64,000 nt of DNA from Congeria kusceri (Eukaryota; Mollusca; Bivalvia; Myida; Dreissenidae). Position numbers and translations under genes: made by a program. How positions within the stretch are numbered: the first letter of the stretch is position 1; every line of letters begins with the position of its first letter. Under the pieces are notes generated by a model, which worked only from the letters and a program-made list of their open reading frames with translations, did no database searches and was not told where the DNA came from. Positions 1-11,849 of this stretch are shown piece by piece. Where the stretch lies: assembly GCA_027627225.1 (NCBI GenBank), contig CM051026.1:5014415-5078414 (forward strand). Reading direction: 5' to 3'.

Positions 1-1105
1 TCTACGTCACTGGCTATATTGAATTTTTACGCCATCGTCTTCATACCGTCGTGTTCCTGATGGCCCCGTGATGCTTGTTGAATGTGACTCATTGTTTTCC
101 GTGATTTTTTTCAGATTCGGTTTGTAATTTGTTTTGTTAAGTGATTGTCAGATGCTGCTATGTCGTCTGAGTCAGTATGTTACACTTCCGGTAGCGTGTA
201 ATTTGTCAAAAATCATTGCTGTCGTCCTTGACTGTCCATAAAACGCTCGTGCTTCCTAAAGTGGGCGTGTAAGTATGGCGTTGAATGTTTATCCAGTTGC
301 AAAAGTAAACGACTCGTCGTTGGATACCGTAAACAGTCGGTATCCAATCATTGTGGAATTGATTTTCATTACTAAATACGTGAACAAAATTGTATTCTTA
401 ATTTAGACGAGTGTCGTATATTTAGTTGATAGTACGCAATTAAATTGATTGACAGTTCATACGTGGTGTAAACATTCGTTGTAGTATTAAAGTATGTATC
501 ATTTGAAATACGTACGACTGCGCGTCGTAATACAGACGCACGGGTCATTAAATTGTTTGTCACCTTTTCACCGTTTCTCAGACTTATATAGTTGCAGATA
601 GCAATGTCTCTTTTTTTTTCCTGATGTGTGTGTACGATCTGAAGTATTGAATCAATACAATTTTGTATCGTTTCGTCTTGTAATCATTTATGTACTAATT
701 GCACGTGAAAGAGAAGCTGCATGTGCTCCGATACTGATTTTGTATCCAAATCTTCGGGCTGGTGTTGTTGCTGCGGTGGTTTGCTGTTTTAAAATATCAT
801 ATTATTAAATATTTAGCGTCATATAGAATATAGGTTCGAGCTGCACCAGTCGAATCACGATAATACGAACAGTCACCGGACCGCCGCCATTGTTCGTGTA
901 ATCGTATGTTATACATGTTGTACGCACGATGACCACTCTAATGAGAAGGCTACAACTGATTCATAGATCTACAATGTAGTCATGTTCATGGTAAAGGGAC
1001 TTTGTCACAGATTTTCGCATTCTTTGAAGTATGCCATCAATGATTTAACTTGACAGATCTAGCATCGGAACTAAAAAGCACAAGTATAATAACAAAAAAG
1101 TATAA
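1..1105. other. No gene seen; AT-rich spacer
   Basis: Short open frames here are random in composition and have no recognisable domain, signal peptide or splice context. An ACTTCCGG motif (ETS-like) lies near position 184 but no gene start follows it that I can support. Confidence 0.5.
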
Positions 1106-1126
1106 CAGAAAAAAAAACATGTGTAT

Positions 1127-1198
1127 GGTCCCACCTGGGTTAGAACCCGGGACCTCCGGATTAAAAGGCTATCGCCTTTACCACTCAGCCATTCCGAC
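1127..1198 (-). repeat. tRNA-like sequence (tRNA pseudogene or SINE head)
   Basis: The minus strand gives a 72-nt tRNA-like sequence. It has a good A box (TGGCTGAGTGG), a near-consensus B box (GGTTCTAACCC) and an anticodon-like loop CTTTTAA. A run of about nine T on the minus strand (plus A-run at 1109-1117) follows some 10 nt downstream and would serve as a Pol III terminator. The acceptor ends pair at only about four of seven positions and the anticodon stem barely pairs, so a functional tRNA is unlikely. A decayed tRNA gene or tRNA-derived SINE head fits better. Confidence 0.5.
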
Positions 1199-1199
1199 T

Positions 1200-2035
1200 T
1201 CTATATATCATCTTGCATTATTTACTTTATGTAAGTGTTCCACGGTATGTCAAACGTTTGAACGAAAACAACAGAAACATTTCAAATTATTCCATCGTTT
1301 AGCGTTACACACGCCTTATCATTTTATAAATTTGAACTGATGATTACTCAACGGTTTTTGCTGTATATGTCTAGGTCCGTAGTGTTATTTTGCTCCCTTG
1401 TATACACTTTTCTTTTAGTTTTGGAAACGGTGACATAAAGTTGAAACATTGTCAATTCGTCAATCTGTGAACAGGTCCCTTTAAAGATTCTTCTCTTTAG
1501 ACATTCTTAATACTTTAGACAAAATGTTTAACAACGTATTTTTTCGAAATTAACGCAAACGCGATGTTGTTTATTTATAATGATTGCAATGTGTAATGAC
1601 ATAGTTGTAATTAATTGCACGTCACTATGATCATCATCCGAGAAGCAGCAACAACGACATGAAAAATATTATGATACATTTATTTCAAAAGAACAGTTAT
1701 ACAGACTAAAAATAAGTTCAATTTTTTAATCTCTCCATGCAGTGAACTCTGTTGTTTGTGCAATGAAGTGAGTGAATATGGACTGTTCAGTAGTCGGAAT
1801 GACTTAAAGGCCCTTTATGGAACATGAAAGGGAAATTATGTTTGTGTTTTGTAAAATAATAAATGTAGGATATTTACAGCCTTATAGTTACGATTTGTAT
1901 TTACTTTTTAGACATTCGGTCTTTTATAACCTGCAACACATCATTTACACTGATATACTTAAATACGAGTACACCTATTAATATCTTAATAAAAATTAGT
2001 ATTTGGACTTACATATGTTTCTATGTTGTCCATGA
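1200..2035. other. No gene seen; AT-rich spacer
   Basis: I see no coding, repeat or RNA signal that I can support in this stretch. Confidence 0.5.
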
Positions 2036-2037
2036 AC

Positions 2038-2500
2038 GCGATGTTTGTCCGACGATGAGCGCAATCGTGTGTCGATCGATCAAGGCAACCGTGTGTCTGC
2101 CGATGAGGCACACACAGTTCCGCCTATGTAGGTTACCGTGTGTCCGCCAATGAAAGCAACCGTGTTTCCGCCGATGAGGGCACCCGCGTGTCCGCCGATG
2201 AAGGCAACCGTGTTTCCGCCGATGGGGCTACCCGCGTGTCCGCCGATGAAGGCAACCGTATGACGGCCGATGAAGGCATTCGTGTGTCGGCCGATACAGA
2301 TAACCGTGTGCCCGCCGATGAGCGCAACCGTGTGTCTGTCGATGAAAGCAACCGTGTGTCGGCCGATCAAGGCAACCATGTGTCCGCCGATGAAAGGCAA
2401 CCGTGGCCGTCAATAACGGCAACAATGTGTCCGTCGATGAGGGCAAAAACGTGTGCCCGCCAATTAGGACAAAACGCGTGCTCGTCAAATACGGCAATAA
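2038..2500. repeat. 24-bp minisatellite (core GTCCGCCGATGA)
   Basis: About 15 or more imperfect copies of a 24-bp unit of the form CGTGTNTCCGCCGATGANGG plus four bases, degrading to the right of about 2400. Because 24 is a multiple of 3, both strands stay open: the plus strand reads as repeated NRVSADEG for about 87 residues in 2140-2601, then runs into non-repetitive sequence. There is no signal peptide, splice context or promoter that would favour a real gene. The core resembles the 22-bp array at 9.65 kb, so the two arrays may share an origin. Confidence 0.85.
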
Positions 2501-3460
2501 TATGCGCTGAAATCATCACGGTCATTGTAAATAGCAACATTGAAAGGCTTGTCATATTCATAACGGATTTTTGTGAAAATTGTGTATATTTTAACCCTTA
2601 GTTTTAGAACTATGAAGCAAAATTTGGAATTGGCAATTAAATTTTTAATTTGAGGTAATTTTTTACGAACCGTATTTGCTGAGGCACGCATCAGTTGTTG
2701 AGTGACTTTTTTCTTTTGTTTTAAAATAAATATAGATTATTGCATAACAACAATAATATGGACTATGATTGCACGATATTTGGAACAGATGTCGAATATG
2801 ATCCATAATTTGCTAGATTGAAACGCAACAAAGTGCAAATGCTGTAAACATTGACATCTGATTTGGTCCCGTATTTATCAACCTATTCTTAGACTTAAGA
2901 CTTAGAATAAAGAATATTATTGAAACTGTTCCAAGAGCGCGTAAATTTGAATCTTACTTGTTATCCATCGACTCTAATTACGTCATTCTTTATTTAGAAC
3001 GATTTGTTAGCACATAAGCAAGATTGGAACCCAGAATATTTGCACACGAAGAAGTATATTTTCTCAAGTGTAAGTCTGCTCGTTATTCTTAAGACTAAGA
3101 ATGGGTTGGTATTTCCAGTCAGGTTTGGGTTAGTGTTAAATTTGCGTGCTGGCATTTGCGCTGTTTCTGTTTCGAAAAATGTTGTAACGTGTAACGTATT
3201 TCAAAGTGATATTGGTGTTCAAGACAGTTAATTCCACTTGAAAATGTCGAAATCCGGCACACGGAAACATCTACCAACATTTTACAAATCAATCAGTAGT
3301 AGCCTTAATGTTATTAGTATAAAGACATTAATCAAGCAGACTGCATTATTCTTACAGGAATAATTAAAAAATTTCATTTCACTGCACCATGTGAAACAAA
3401 TGCGATTTTACAATGCATGTCATTCACTGACTTGTGTGCTATTTTTACATTGAATACTTA
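2500..3460. other. No gene seen
   Basis: AT-rich sequence. Inverted short motifs (CTTAAGACTTAGAATAAAG near 2893 and CTTAAGACTAAGAATGGG near 3089) hint at another decayed repeat, but I cannot define it. Confidence 0.4.
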
Positions 3461-3462
3461 CA

Positions 3463-3780
3463 TGATACTTGCTGAATGTTTCTATAGACAAAGAACAACA
3501 TTATCGTAGTTAAACTACCCACTAAACAACGCAAAAAGTAGTCCCGATAGTGAGCGCAATTTAGTAAACTGTAGTTTTCATTACATTTGCAAGAACATTT
3601 GTTATATCATGTTAGAATATAATAATAATTTTTGCATTATCGTTTTTTATTGGCCAATAAACAACTCTTTGTCGTTCTGATGCGCGGCTATTAAACAACT
3701 CGGGCTAACGAAATCGTGGTTAAATTCCTACGGATCAGAACTCCATATCGTTGTTTATTAGTCAAACATTAATTCTCAAA
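3463..3780 (+). mobile_element. Copy of ~330-bp dispersed non-autonomous element (CCAAT-palindrome family)
   Basis: The copy begins near ACTTGCTGAATGTTTCTATA and continues through AATTATCGTTGTTAAACTAC-like sequence, AACAACTCGGGCTAACG, and GTTGTTTATTNGNCAAT at the far end. The same order of blocks occurs at 5.2, 13.1, 13.97 and 14.85 kb and in fragments at 40-42 kb. It has no coding capacity. Intact copies carry the perfect palindrome GTTTATTGGCCAATAAAC, which contains CCAAT boxes on both strands. Its class is not known to me. Confidence 0.75.
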
Positions 3781-5150
3781 TATAAAAGCTTACCCACTGA
3801 ACGAGTAATTGTAGTATAGGCGTAAACATGAATCTATGTGAAACAATAACAAAAACATCACAGGTCACAGCCATATTTGAGCAAGTATATGGCGTAAAAA
3901 AGTTGTTGTTAGTTTCCGCTTACCCGACCCTCCCCCCACCCTAATATTTTCTGCCGACCCTAACAGTTTGGCCTATCAATCATTAGGTTTTTCTGATATC
4001 GGCACTTTCCGCCTATATTAGACGTTTCTTGCCAGAAATCTCTTTTCTATGACCTTATTTATAGTTAAGGTACTGTTTCTTTGTTGTGAAACCTTTCAAC
4101 ATTTTACATGCATTCCGATATACTTAAACTGCGTGTTGAATATGCGGCAAAATAAAAAAAAAGTTAAAGAAAAAAATCGTTATATTTTACCTCCCCTCCT
4201 AGATTTTGTTGGAGATTTCAGCGGAAACCAAGCGTTTGTTTGTTTGGCCTTACGTGTCTGGGCATGTACTCCTACAGCTGTTTAGTGAACACGTAAGTCA
4301 ATGTCTTAAAATCGTATAGGAAATTATTTCTTAAAAAACAGATACTAGTACTATATAAAAGTCAGGCATAAAAAAGAATGTTCGTTGAGAGTTCATGTAA
4401 GTTAGAAATTGATATCTGCTGCAGCATTCACCAGCAAATATGTAATTTAATCAAGATGATGATTTCGTGGACTGTTACGAAATGTCACGTATTTCATACG
4501 TGGTACTACAGTTTGATCCTTGGAAAGATGACGATGATAATAATAATAATAATAATGAAAATAATAATAATAATTGTGTTTTTGTCGGACGGTATGTTTG
4601 TGTCTTAGCAACTGTTCGCAAAAAGTTATGAACGCGTTTGCATACAATTTTCTGCGAATGTTGAACACAATATTAGATCCGGATCATCGTCTGGATCCAG
4701 GAATTTGTATACGCCATTCTCAATCATTGCCTAATTAAAGGTATACTGTGTTAAACATCATACGTTTGTAAAACATCTTGAAGAATTGTTGTTGTTGTTG
4801 TTGTCGTCGATGTTATTGTTGCTCTTGCTGGTGGTGGTTTTAATCTGCATTCCATTTGCCGTGCTAGCAATTTAAACAAAGACCACCAGAATCTATGAAG
4901 CATTCGTGTGTCACACGCGTTTCATGATTTCCTCGTACTATGATAATATCGATCAGAACAGAAAACTTTCCCTAGCTTTTTTCTTCTTAGTACATGTATT
5001 ATTAACAGTACTACTGCTACTGCTGCTGGTACTACTACTGCTGATGCTGGTACTACGATATTAATTCATTAACAATACATTATGGTTGCACTCATCATTT
5101 TCCATTATTTTCTTTCTTTATCAACGCATTTTCTTTTTGATGTGGTAAAA
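3780..5150. other. Non-coding spacer with simple repeats
   Basis: Contains an (AAT)n-like run near 4531-4575, a GTT-rich run near 4786-4806 and CTG/CTA-rich sequence at 5010-5055. No gene is supported. Confidence 0.5.
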
Positions 5151-5199
5151 AATGTGGTAATTCTAACATGACACGCGAAGAGTTTGCTATAGGAATAAA

Positions 5200-5475
5200 A
5201 GAAAATGTCCATTGTTAAATTGCCAATAAACAACTCAAAATAGTTGTTCAGTAGCTGTAAAATATAGTTCTCATTGTAATTTCAGAAAATATTTTCAGGT
5301 CATGTTAGAATCTTTGATTTTATCGCTGTTTACCTGTGAATCATCAACGTTTTTTTTTCGTTCTGATGCGTGTATATTACAATTATTAAACCAATCGGTC
5401 TAACGCGCTCGTTGTTTGATTCCTACACAGCAGAACACAAAATCGTTCTTTATTTACAGATGAACAACTCAATAT
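5200..5475 (+). mobile_element. Diverged copy of the ~330-bp CCAAT-palindrome element
   Basis: It matches the 3.46-kb and 13.1-kb copies in block order: CCAATAAACAACTC, GTCATGTTAGAATC, TCGTTCTGATGCGTG, GGTCTAACGCGCTCGT and the terminal region. It is more diverged than the other copies and the palindrome is degraded. Confidence 0.6.
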
Positions 5476-5999
5476 GGAAATTTATATCTTAAATTAATAT
5501 AGTCACCATTGTCCGAATCTTAAGTCTAAAAGTAAACAAGCTAAACAAACTCTATAGAGCAATGACCTGATGATTCACATTGTTGTTTTTTGTCTTACAC
5601 AATTGTGGTTGCTATGCAACTAAATAATTTAATATCGCACATAAACAAGAATGATGCTACCCGTGTTTGCTGGGCTGATTTCGATTTGGTAAAACATTCA
5701 TGAAGAAAGTCAACATTGTAGAAACGGATCTGAAACACCGGCAATATTACTCATTGTTCATGGGGAAAAAAATCTGACCTTGATAAATTAGCTATTTCAT
5801 TGACATTACTTTATTTCAGCGCATACGATTATGTTCCGTTTTATTCAGGGTTTTTTTTCGACGGCGGTATTTCTTTTGCTGTACGTAAACTCGCACGTTA
5901 ACTTCAAAAGCGTTGAAGAAATTAACTTGAAACTTCAGGTCTCATTGAGGAGAAGTGCATGGCATAACAACCATATATCTGCGCTTCATAATTCTATAA

Positions 6000-6440
6000 G
6001 AGGTCGTTATTAAGGTGGATATATCTCCTTGAATAGAAGTGCATTGCACAAGAATCGTTACTCTGCACTTTATAATTCTGGAGATATTGCCCTTTGTTTA
6101 TTTGTATGCCACCGAGAGAGAGCCAATTTAAATCGAACTGTACGTCCGTCCGTGCGTCCATCTGCTAGACCGTTTGGGCAAGGTTAAAGTTTTTTATCAT
6201 GTCAAATATCTTGAATGCTATCAAAGGTATTTACTTGAAACTTGAAATACTTCAATACTTTCAATGTCTCCACCAGGGAAAGCAAACCCGATACTTTTGT
6301 TTTGTATTTTGACAGATTTATGCCCCTTTTTCACGTTTTTGTCAAGCCCGCCTGCGATCAGCTCGCCTTAGTTGTCATAATGGCGGTTTGGTGTATGTGC
6401 GTCCGTGCGTGCGTCCGTCCGATCTTGTCCGGACTGTAAC
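6000..6440. repeat. Decayed dispersed repeat with GTCCGTCCGTGCGTCC motif
   Basis: Contains repeated GTCCGTCCGTGCGTCC-type sequence (6147 and 6400 regions) and ATTGCCCTTTGTTTATTTG. These blocks recur in the element at 41.4-42.15 kb (GTCCGTCCGTCCCTCCG, TTGCCCTTTGTTTTATTT). It is probably a degenerate member of that family. No coding sequence is supported. Confidence 0.45.
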
Positions 6441-6639
6441 TTCCCCGTTTGTCAGATATTTTTAGAATGCCACAATTGTTCACCGTGTGATTGTTATCAC
6501 TGTTAGTGATACACTTTAAAACATATCGACGAAAAGCCGTATACGTGCTTGATAATTTACGTTCATTCGTAAACAACATTCACGTGCAAATGTAAGTGCT
6601 AGCGTTCTTATAGCGCGTTCTGCCCAGGTCATCTTACGT

Positions 6640-6718
6640 CCACAAATCCGCCAGGTCTGTCATTCCTGCCTCGTTCTGAACATGTGGCATTGTAGTTTGC
6701 ACCTCTGCAGAGCTCCTT
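6640..6718 (-). other. Left part of a dispersed exon-like module, split by the foldback element
   Basis: On the minus strand this reads GCAAACTACAATGCCACATG then TTCAGAACGAGGCAGGAATG. It aligns at roughly 70% over about 48 nt with 27.72-27.78 kb (GCAGACGACAGTTCCACTTG then TTCAGAACCAGGACTGAATG). The two share the peptide motif TCSE-G-ND when translated. The GCAGACGACA core also links it to the 43-54 kb arrays. The right part lies beyond the palindrome at 9511-9600. Confidence 0.5.
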
Positions 6719-9505
6719 CACGGCCACCAAACGCTCATGCGTGCCACCAGCTGGTGGCTCGAAGAAATCTCGCATGAGCGCTTCCGCTTTCGTTTTAAAA
6801 ATGTCAACGGCGAGGTAAGTTTGTGTTTTTTTCATAATTATTTAATTTTAGCAAAAGTTAATGAAAAATCTGAGACAGTCGTTCGACCTTAATATGAATT
6901 ATGATCATATATACGACGTAGAGTCCAACAATTCTCGGTTTTAAAAAGTTACATACTTTTTTGTTGATCCATGGTCGGTAGCGAACGAAGCGAAAACAAA
7001 GAAAAATCACGTTTTACAATTGTTTTTTTACAAAACTAAAATCCACATGCAACGTAAAACATATGTACATGCCACACATCGCATATGCACCAGTTTTCAA
7101 GTCATTGACAACATAATAACAAAGATATGACTAAAAATCACTGGTGGCACGCATGAGGAGCTGGTGCCACGCAGGAGGGAATATTATAAAAGAAAGGGAA
7201 TTTGCTTCGTGTGCGTTTCACAAATGCTGTCGAAGCTCGTATCCGCTATATATCTTTGACTTCATTAGCATGTAGTACTTGGTGTACATACAATAAGAAA
7301 AAATACAATAATCTAATATGATAATGATGTAAGGAATATTAAATCGGCGGTTCATTGGTAGATTTTAACAATAAACAAATTGATTCATATGCCCAAACCA
7401 AATAGCGCAATCAGATTGGCAGCTTAACCATTTATACCTTATCCTCCGTAATGGGATGGCTGGTGTTACCTCAGAAGTAAATTATATTAATTGAATAAAT
7501 ATTAATACATCTATTACATTAACTGAACACTGCTCTCCAACCAAACGTTTCAAACATAAATTTTGTCAAATTTTGTCCCGGGTACCGCCGCGTACTTCCG
7601 TTACCTGACAGTGCTGGTCCAATTGTGTCATGGTGATTGTAGCCGTCTAGAAGACGCACATTTCATTCTATGCACAGAGGATGACGTCACACGCCAAACC
7701 TCTGTACTTAATCGCATTATTTCGCCCCAAACGGCGAAATGTGCTTGCGCATGAAATAATCCCGCGTATGAACGTTGTTTCATGAAATGACTTCATTGAT
7801 ATACTTAATCAGTCTAATATTCCGTTAATACTGATAGTAGAATATATTTCGGTTAAATAAAATAACAGTAGATCGTGTTTAACGCTGTTTAGTGTGTTTA
7901 TTATAAAAAGCTACTTTCACTTTCGTTTTGTGTGAAAAATCAAGGTTAGATGCCAGTAAATGCAATTCCCTTAGGGTCCCTTTATAAAACGGCGAACTTG
8001 TAGATTTTCAGTTTGTGCAAGCTTGGTGTCTGTTAAAAGATGATTTTTTCCTCTTCCGAAATTGCAATGGGTAAGCAGGTGTAGCTACACCATTTAGCAA
8101 TGTCAGACATGCCTTTTGTGTGGGGCTTTGTGAAGTAAAATGCCATATCTTTTTATTGCAATTTCGGAAGAGGAAAAATTCATCTTTTAACAGACACCAA
8201 GCTTGCACAATCTGAAAATCTACAAGTTCGCCGTTTTATAAAGGGACCCTAAGGGAATTGCATTTACTGGCATCTAACCTTGAATTTTCACACAAAACGA
8301 AAGTGAAAGTAGCTTTTTATAATAAACACACTAAACAGCGTTAAACACGATCTACTGTTATTTTATTTAACCGAAATATATTCTACTATCAGTATTAACG
8401 GAATATTAGACTGATTAAGTATATCAATGAAGTCATTTCATGAAACAACTTTCATACGCGGGATTATTTCATGCGCAAGCACATTTCGCCGTTTGGGGCG
8501 AAATAATGCGGTTAAGTACAGAGGTTTAGCGTGTGACGTCATCCTCTGTGCATAGAATGAAATGTGCGTCGTCTAGACGGCTACAATCACCATGACACAA
8601 TTGGACCAGCACTGTCAGGTAACGGAAGTACGCGGCGGTACCCGGGACAAAATTTGACAAAATTTATGTTTGAAACGTTTGGTTGGAGAGCAGTGTTCAG
8701 TTAATGTAATAGATGTATTAATATTTATTCAATTAATATAATTTACTCCTGAGGTAACACCAGCCATCCCATTACGGAGGATAAGGTATAAATGGTTAAG
8801 CTGCCAATCTGATTGCGCTATTTGGTTTGGGCATATGAATCAATTTTTTAATTGTTAAAATCTACCAATGAACCGCCGCTTTAATATTCCTTACATCATT
8901 ATCATATTAGATTATTGTATTTTTTCTTATTGTATGTACACCAAGTACTACATGCTAATGAAGTCAAAGATATATAGCGGATACGAGCTTCGACAGCATT
9001 TGTGAAACGCACACGAAGCAAATTCCCTTTCTTTTATAATATTCCCTCCTGCGTGGCACCAGCTCCTCATGCGTGCCACCAGTGATTTTTAGTCATATCT
9101 TTGTTATTATGTTGTCAATGACTTGAAAACTGGTGCATATGCGATGTGTGGCATGTACATATGTTTTACGTTGCATGTGGATTTTAGTTTTGTAAAAAAA
9201 CAATTGTAAAACGTGATTTTTCTTTGTTTTCGCTTCGTTCGCTACCGACCATGGATCAACAAAAAAGTATGTAACTTTTTTAAAACCGAGAATTGTTGGA
9301 CTCTACGTCGTATATATGATCATAATTCATATTAAGGTCGAACGACTGTCTCAGATTTTTCATTAACTTTTGCTAAAACTAAATAATTATGAAAAAAACA
9401 CAAACTTACCTCGCCGTTGACGTTTTTAAAACGAAAGCGGAAGCGCTCATGCGAGATTTCTTCGAACCACCAGCTGGTGGCACGCATGAGCGTTTGGTGG
9501 CCGTG
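6719..9505. mobile_element. 2.79-kb foldback (long palindromic) transposon-like element
   Basis: The arms run about 6719-8067 and 8157-9505 and are reverse complements along their whole length, with only a few differences (for example near 7368-7385 and 7463). The spacer is only about 90 bp. The ends are CACGGCCACCAAACGCTC and its complement. TCCTT directly flanks both ends (6714-6718 and 9506-9510), which looks like a 5-bp target duplication. Smaller inverted repeats are nested at the ends (CCACCAGCTGGTGG). No transposase frame is present, so it would need a partner in trans. Long TIRs with little interior recall foldback or Mutator-like elements; the family is not identified. The near identity of the arms suggests recent origin or gene conversion. 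Confidence 0.8.
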
Positions 9506-9510
9506 TCCTT

Positions 9511-9610
9511 GTCACGCGTTCGATTGCAAGTCTACAAACTGGAAGCGAGTGACGCCTATTGACCGTCCTGCCATCTCCATCACCGTCCTCCTCCGTATAT
9601 AGTAGTACAC
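9511..9610 (-). other. Right part of the split exon-like module
   Basis: Joining the left flank (to 6718) with this segment restores the order seen at 27.72-27.93 kb. The block CCTATTGACCGTCCTGCC here matches CCTATCGACCGTTCTGCC near 27859. This supports insertion of the palindrome into an older module. Confidence 0.4.
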
Positions 9611-9651
9611 GTATACCGGTGTTTCAGTTACTGCTTGATAAAGAAAAAAAC

Positions 9652-10650
9652 GTGCGTGCGTCCGCTGATGAAGGTATAAATGTGTGTACATCTGTCCGCC
9701 GATCATGGTGTACTAATATGTGTCCGCCGATGATCGTTTATGTGACAAACGATGATCGTATAGGTGTCCGCCGATGAACGTGTATATGTCCGCCGATGAT
9801 CGTGTATGTGTGTGCGCCTATGATCGTGTATGTTTCTGCCTGTGAACGTGTATGTGTTCGCCTATGATTGTGTATGTGTCCGCCTGTGATTGTGTATGTT
9901 TCCGCCGATGAGCATATATGAAGATGTGATTGTCCACCTATGAACGTGTATGTGTACGCCCATGAACGTGTATGTGTCCTCCTATGAACGTGTATGTGAC
10001 CTCCTATGAACGTGTATGTGTCCCCCTGTGAAGGTATATGTGTCCGCCTATAAACGTGTATTGTCCGTTTATGAACGTGTATTTGCCCTATGAAAGTACT
10101 ATGTGTCCGCCTATAAACTTGTATGTGTCCGCTTATGAACGTATATGTGTCCTCCTATTAAAGTGTATGTGTCCTCCTATGGCCGTATATGCGTCCTCCT
10201 ATGAACGTGTATGTGTCCTCCTATGAACGTATATGTGTCCTCCTGTGAACGTATATGTGTCCTCCAATGAACGTATATGTGTCCTCCTATGAACGTATAG
10301 GCGTCCTCCTATGAACGTATATGTGTCCTCCTATGAATGTGTATGTGTCCGCCAATGAACGTGTATGTGTCTGCCTATTAACGTGTATGTGTCCTCCTAT
10401 GAACGTATATGTGTCCTCCTATGAGCGTATATGTGTACTCCTATGAACGCATATGTGTCCTCCTATGAACGTATATGTGTCGTCCTATGAACGTGTATGT
10501 ATCCGCCAATGAACGTGTATGTGTCCTCCTATGAACGTATATGTGTCCTCCTATGAATGTGTATGTGTCCGCCAATTAACGTTTATATGTCTGCCTATTA
10601 ACGTGTATGTGGCAGCCTATGAACTTGTATGTGCCCGCATATGATCGTGC
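9652..10650. repeat. 22-bp minisatellite (CTCCTATGAACGTATATGTG)
   Basis: About 45 imperfect copies. The left portion uses GTCCGCCGATGAACGTGTAT and the centre GTCCTCCTATGAACGTATAT. 22 is not a multiple of 3, so frames through it are incidental. The left variants share GTCCGCCGATGA with the 24-bp array at 2.04 kb. Confidence 0.9.
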
Positions 10651-11525
10651 TAACATTTGATAAGAGTTTCGACTTTATTACACGCACATCCAAAATGCTT
10701 GTCGATTTATTAATACTCAGCAATATCTGCGTGGAACGTAAGTAAATTAAAACAAACTCCAGTGTTACACTGCGGCAGCAATTACTGGACTATTTTCGCG
10801 TATCATATGTTGTGTCAGGAGTTTACGAAGAGAAACAAATTGAAAAACAGTTTTCTTGGTGGATTTTCGGAAAATAAATTAAAATCAGTTTGAGCATGAA
10901 AGTGCGTCGAAGTCTAATTTTCGAATGGACATGTTCCTTTATAAAAATACATTGACTGCTTATGAGTTAACAGTAATACAATTGATGTAGAATGAACACT
11001 CGCCTTGAGATATCATGTTATTTATCAGTTATTAGAGCACTGATTATTGTTAGCCACCTGTATTTAGGCGCAATACACGTTTCGTTTTACTCTGATGTTT
11101 TTCGAAGGCGACAGAGGTGGTTGGTTTCTAATACTTACGTGTACTTGCACATGTACTGTAAAAATGTCTTGCTGTTTTTGTGTCATGTTTCAGACATGTT
11201 TTCATCTTGAGGTCCTTTCTTCTTAGGCAGTTTAATCCGAGAATAAACAATTATGACATGTATTTTCCAATGGAGTAAACTGTTTAAATGTAGATCTGCA
11301 TGGATACTTTTATTTAATCGGCGTTTGCGAACATTTCTTTCTTGTATTCAGTTAGAGATATCAACAGAGTTTTATGTCATTGTAATCGAACTAATGCCCA
11401 ACATGCAGATACTTTGAAAATTAAGTATAATCAACAATAACTCCGGTTGATAGCAAGAGAGACAACTCGATGTTACTCCTGAGCAAATTCCGGACAGCAG
11501 TTGCTTCCCTTTGGGTGAATCGACC
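10651..11525. other. No gene seen
   Basis: AT-rich spacer with short frames only. I recognise no domain or repeat family. Confidence 0.5.
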
Positions 11526-11846
11526 TGGGCCCGTATTCACAAAGCTCCTAAAGGAAAACTTAAGAAAATTTATTAAATTCACAAATTTCATTAAGTCTGT
11601 GGCAGTTTCATTTATAGATCATTGTACATTAAAATGTTAATTCATTAAGTCTGTGGCAGTTTCATTTATAGATCATTGTACATTAAAATGTTAATTTTTT
11701 TTTATAAATATTGCTTAGATGGTTCATATTTTACCCTTTTGTAAACTGAACTTATTGGATTTAACATAGAAAAGTATAACTGAAATATCCACCCAAGTAC
11801 AACTTAAGTTAAGATTTCCCTTCGGAGCTTTGTGAATACCGGCCCT
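11526..11846. mobile_element. MITE with GGGCCNGTATTCACAAAGC termini
   Basis: Terminal inverted repeats CTGGGCCCGTATTCACAAAG at the left and the complement at the right (GAATACCGGCCCTGG) bound about 320 bp. Inside, a ~53-bp segment beginning TTCATTAAGTCTGTGGCAG is tandemly duplicated (11588 and 11641). It has no coding capacity. This terminal motif is, from memory, widespread in invertebrate MITEs. Confidence 0.8.
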
Positions 11847-11849
11847 GGC

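Noticed and set aside
1127..1198. Functional tRNA (Lys-like loop CTTTTAA)
   Set aside because: Acceptor and anticodon stems do not pair well, despite good internal promoter boxes and a T-run terminator.
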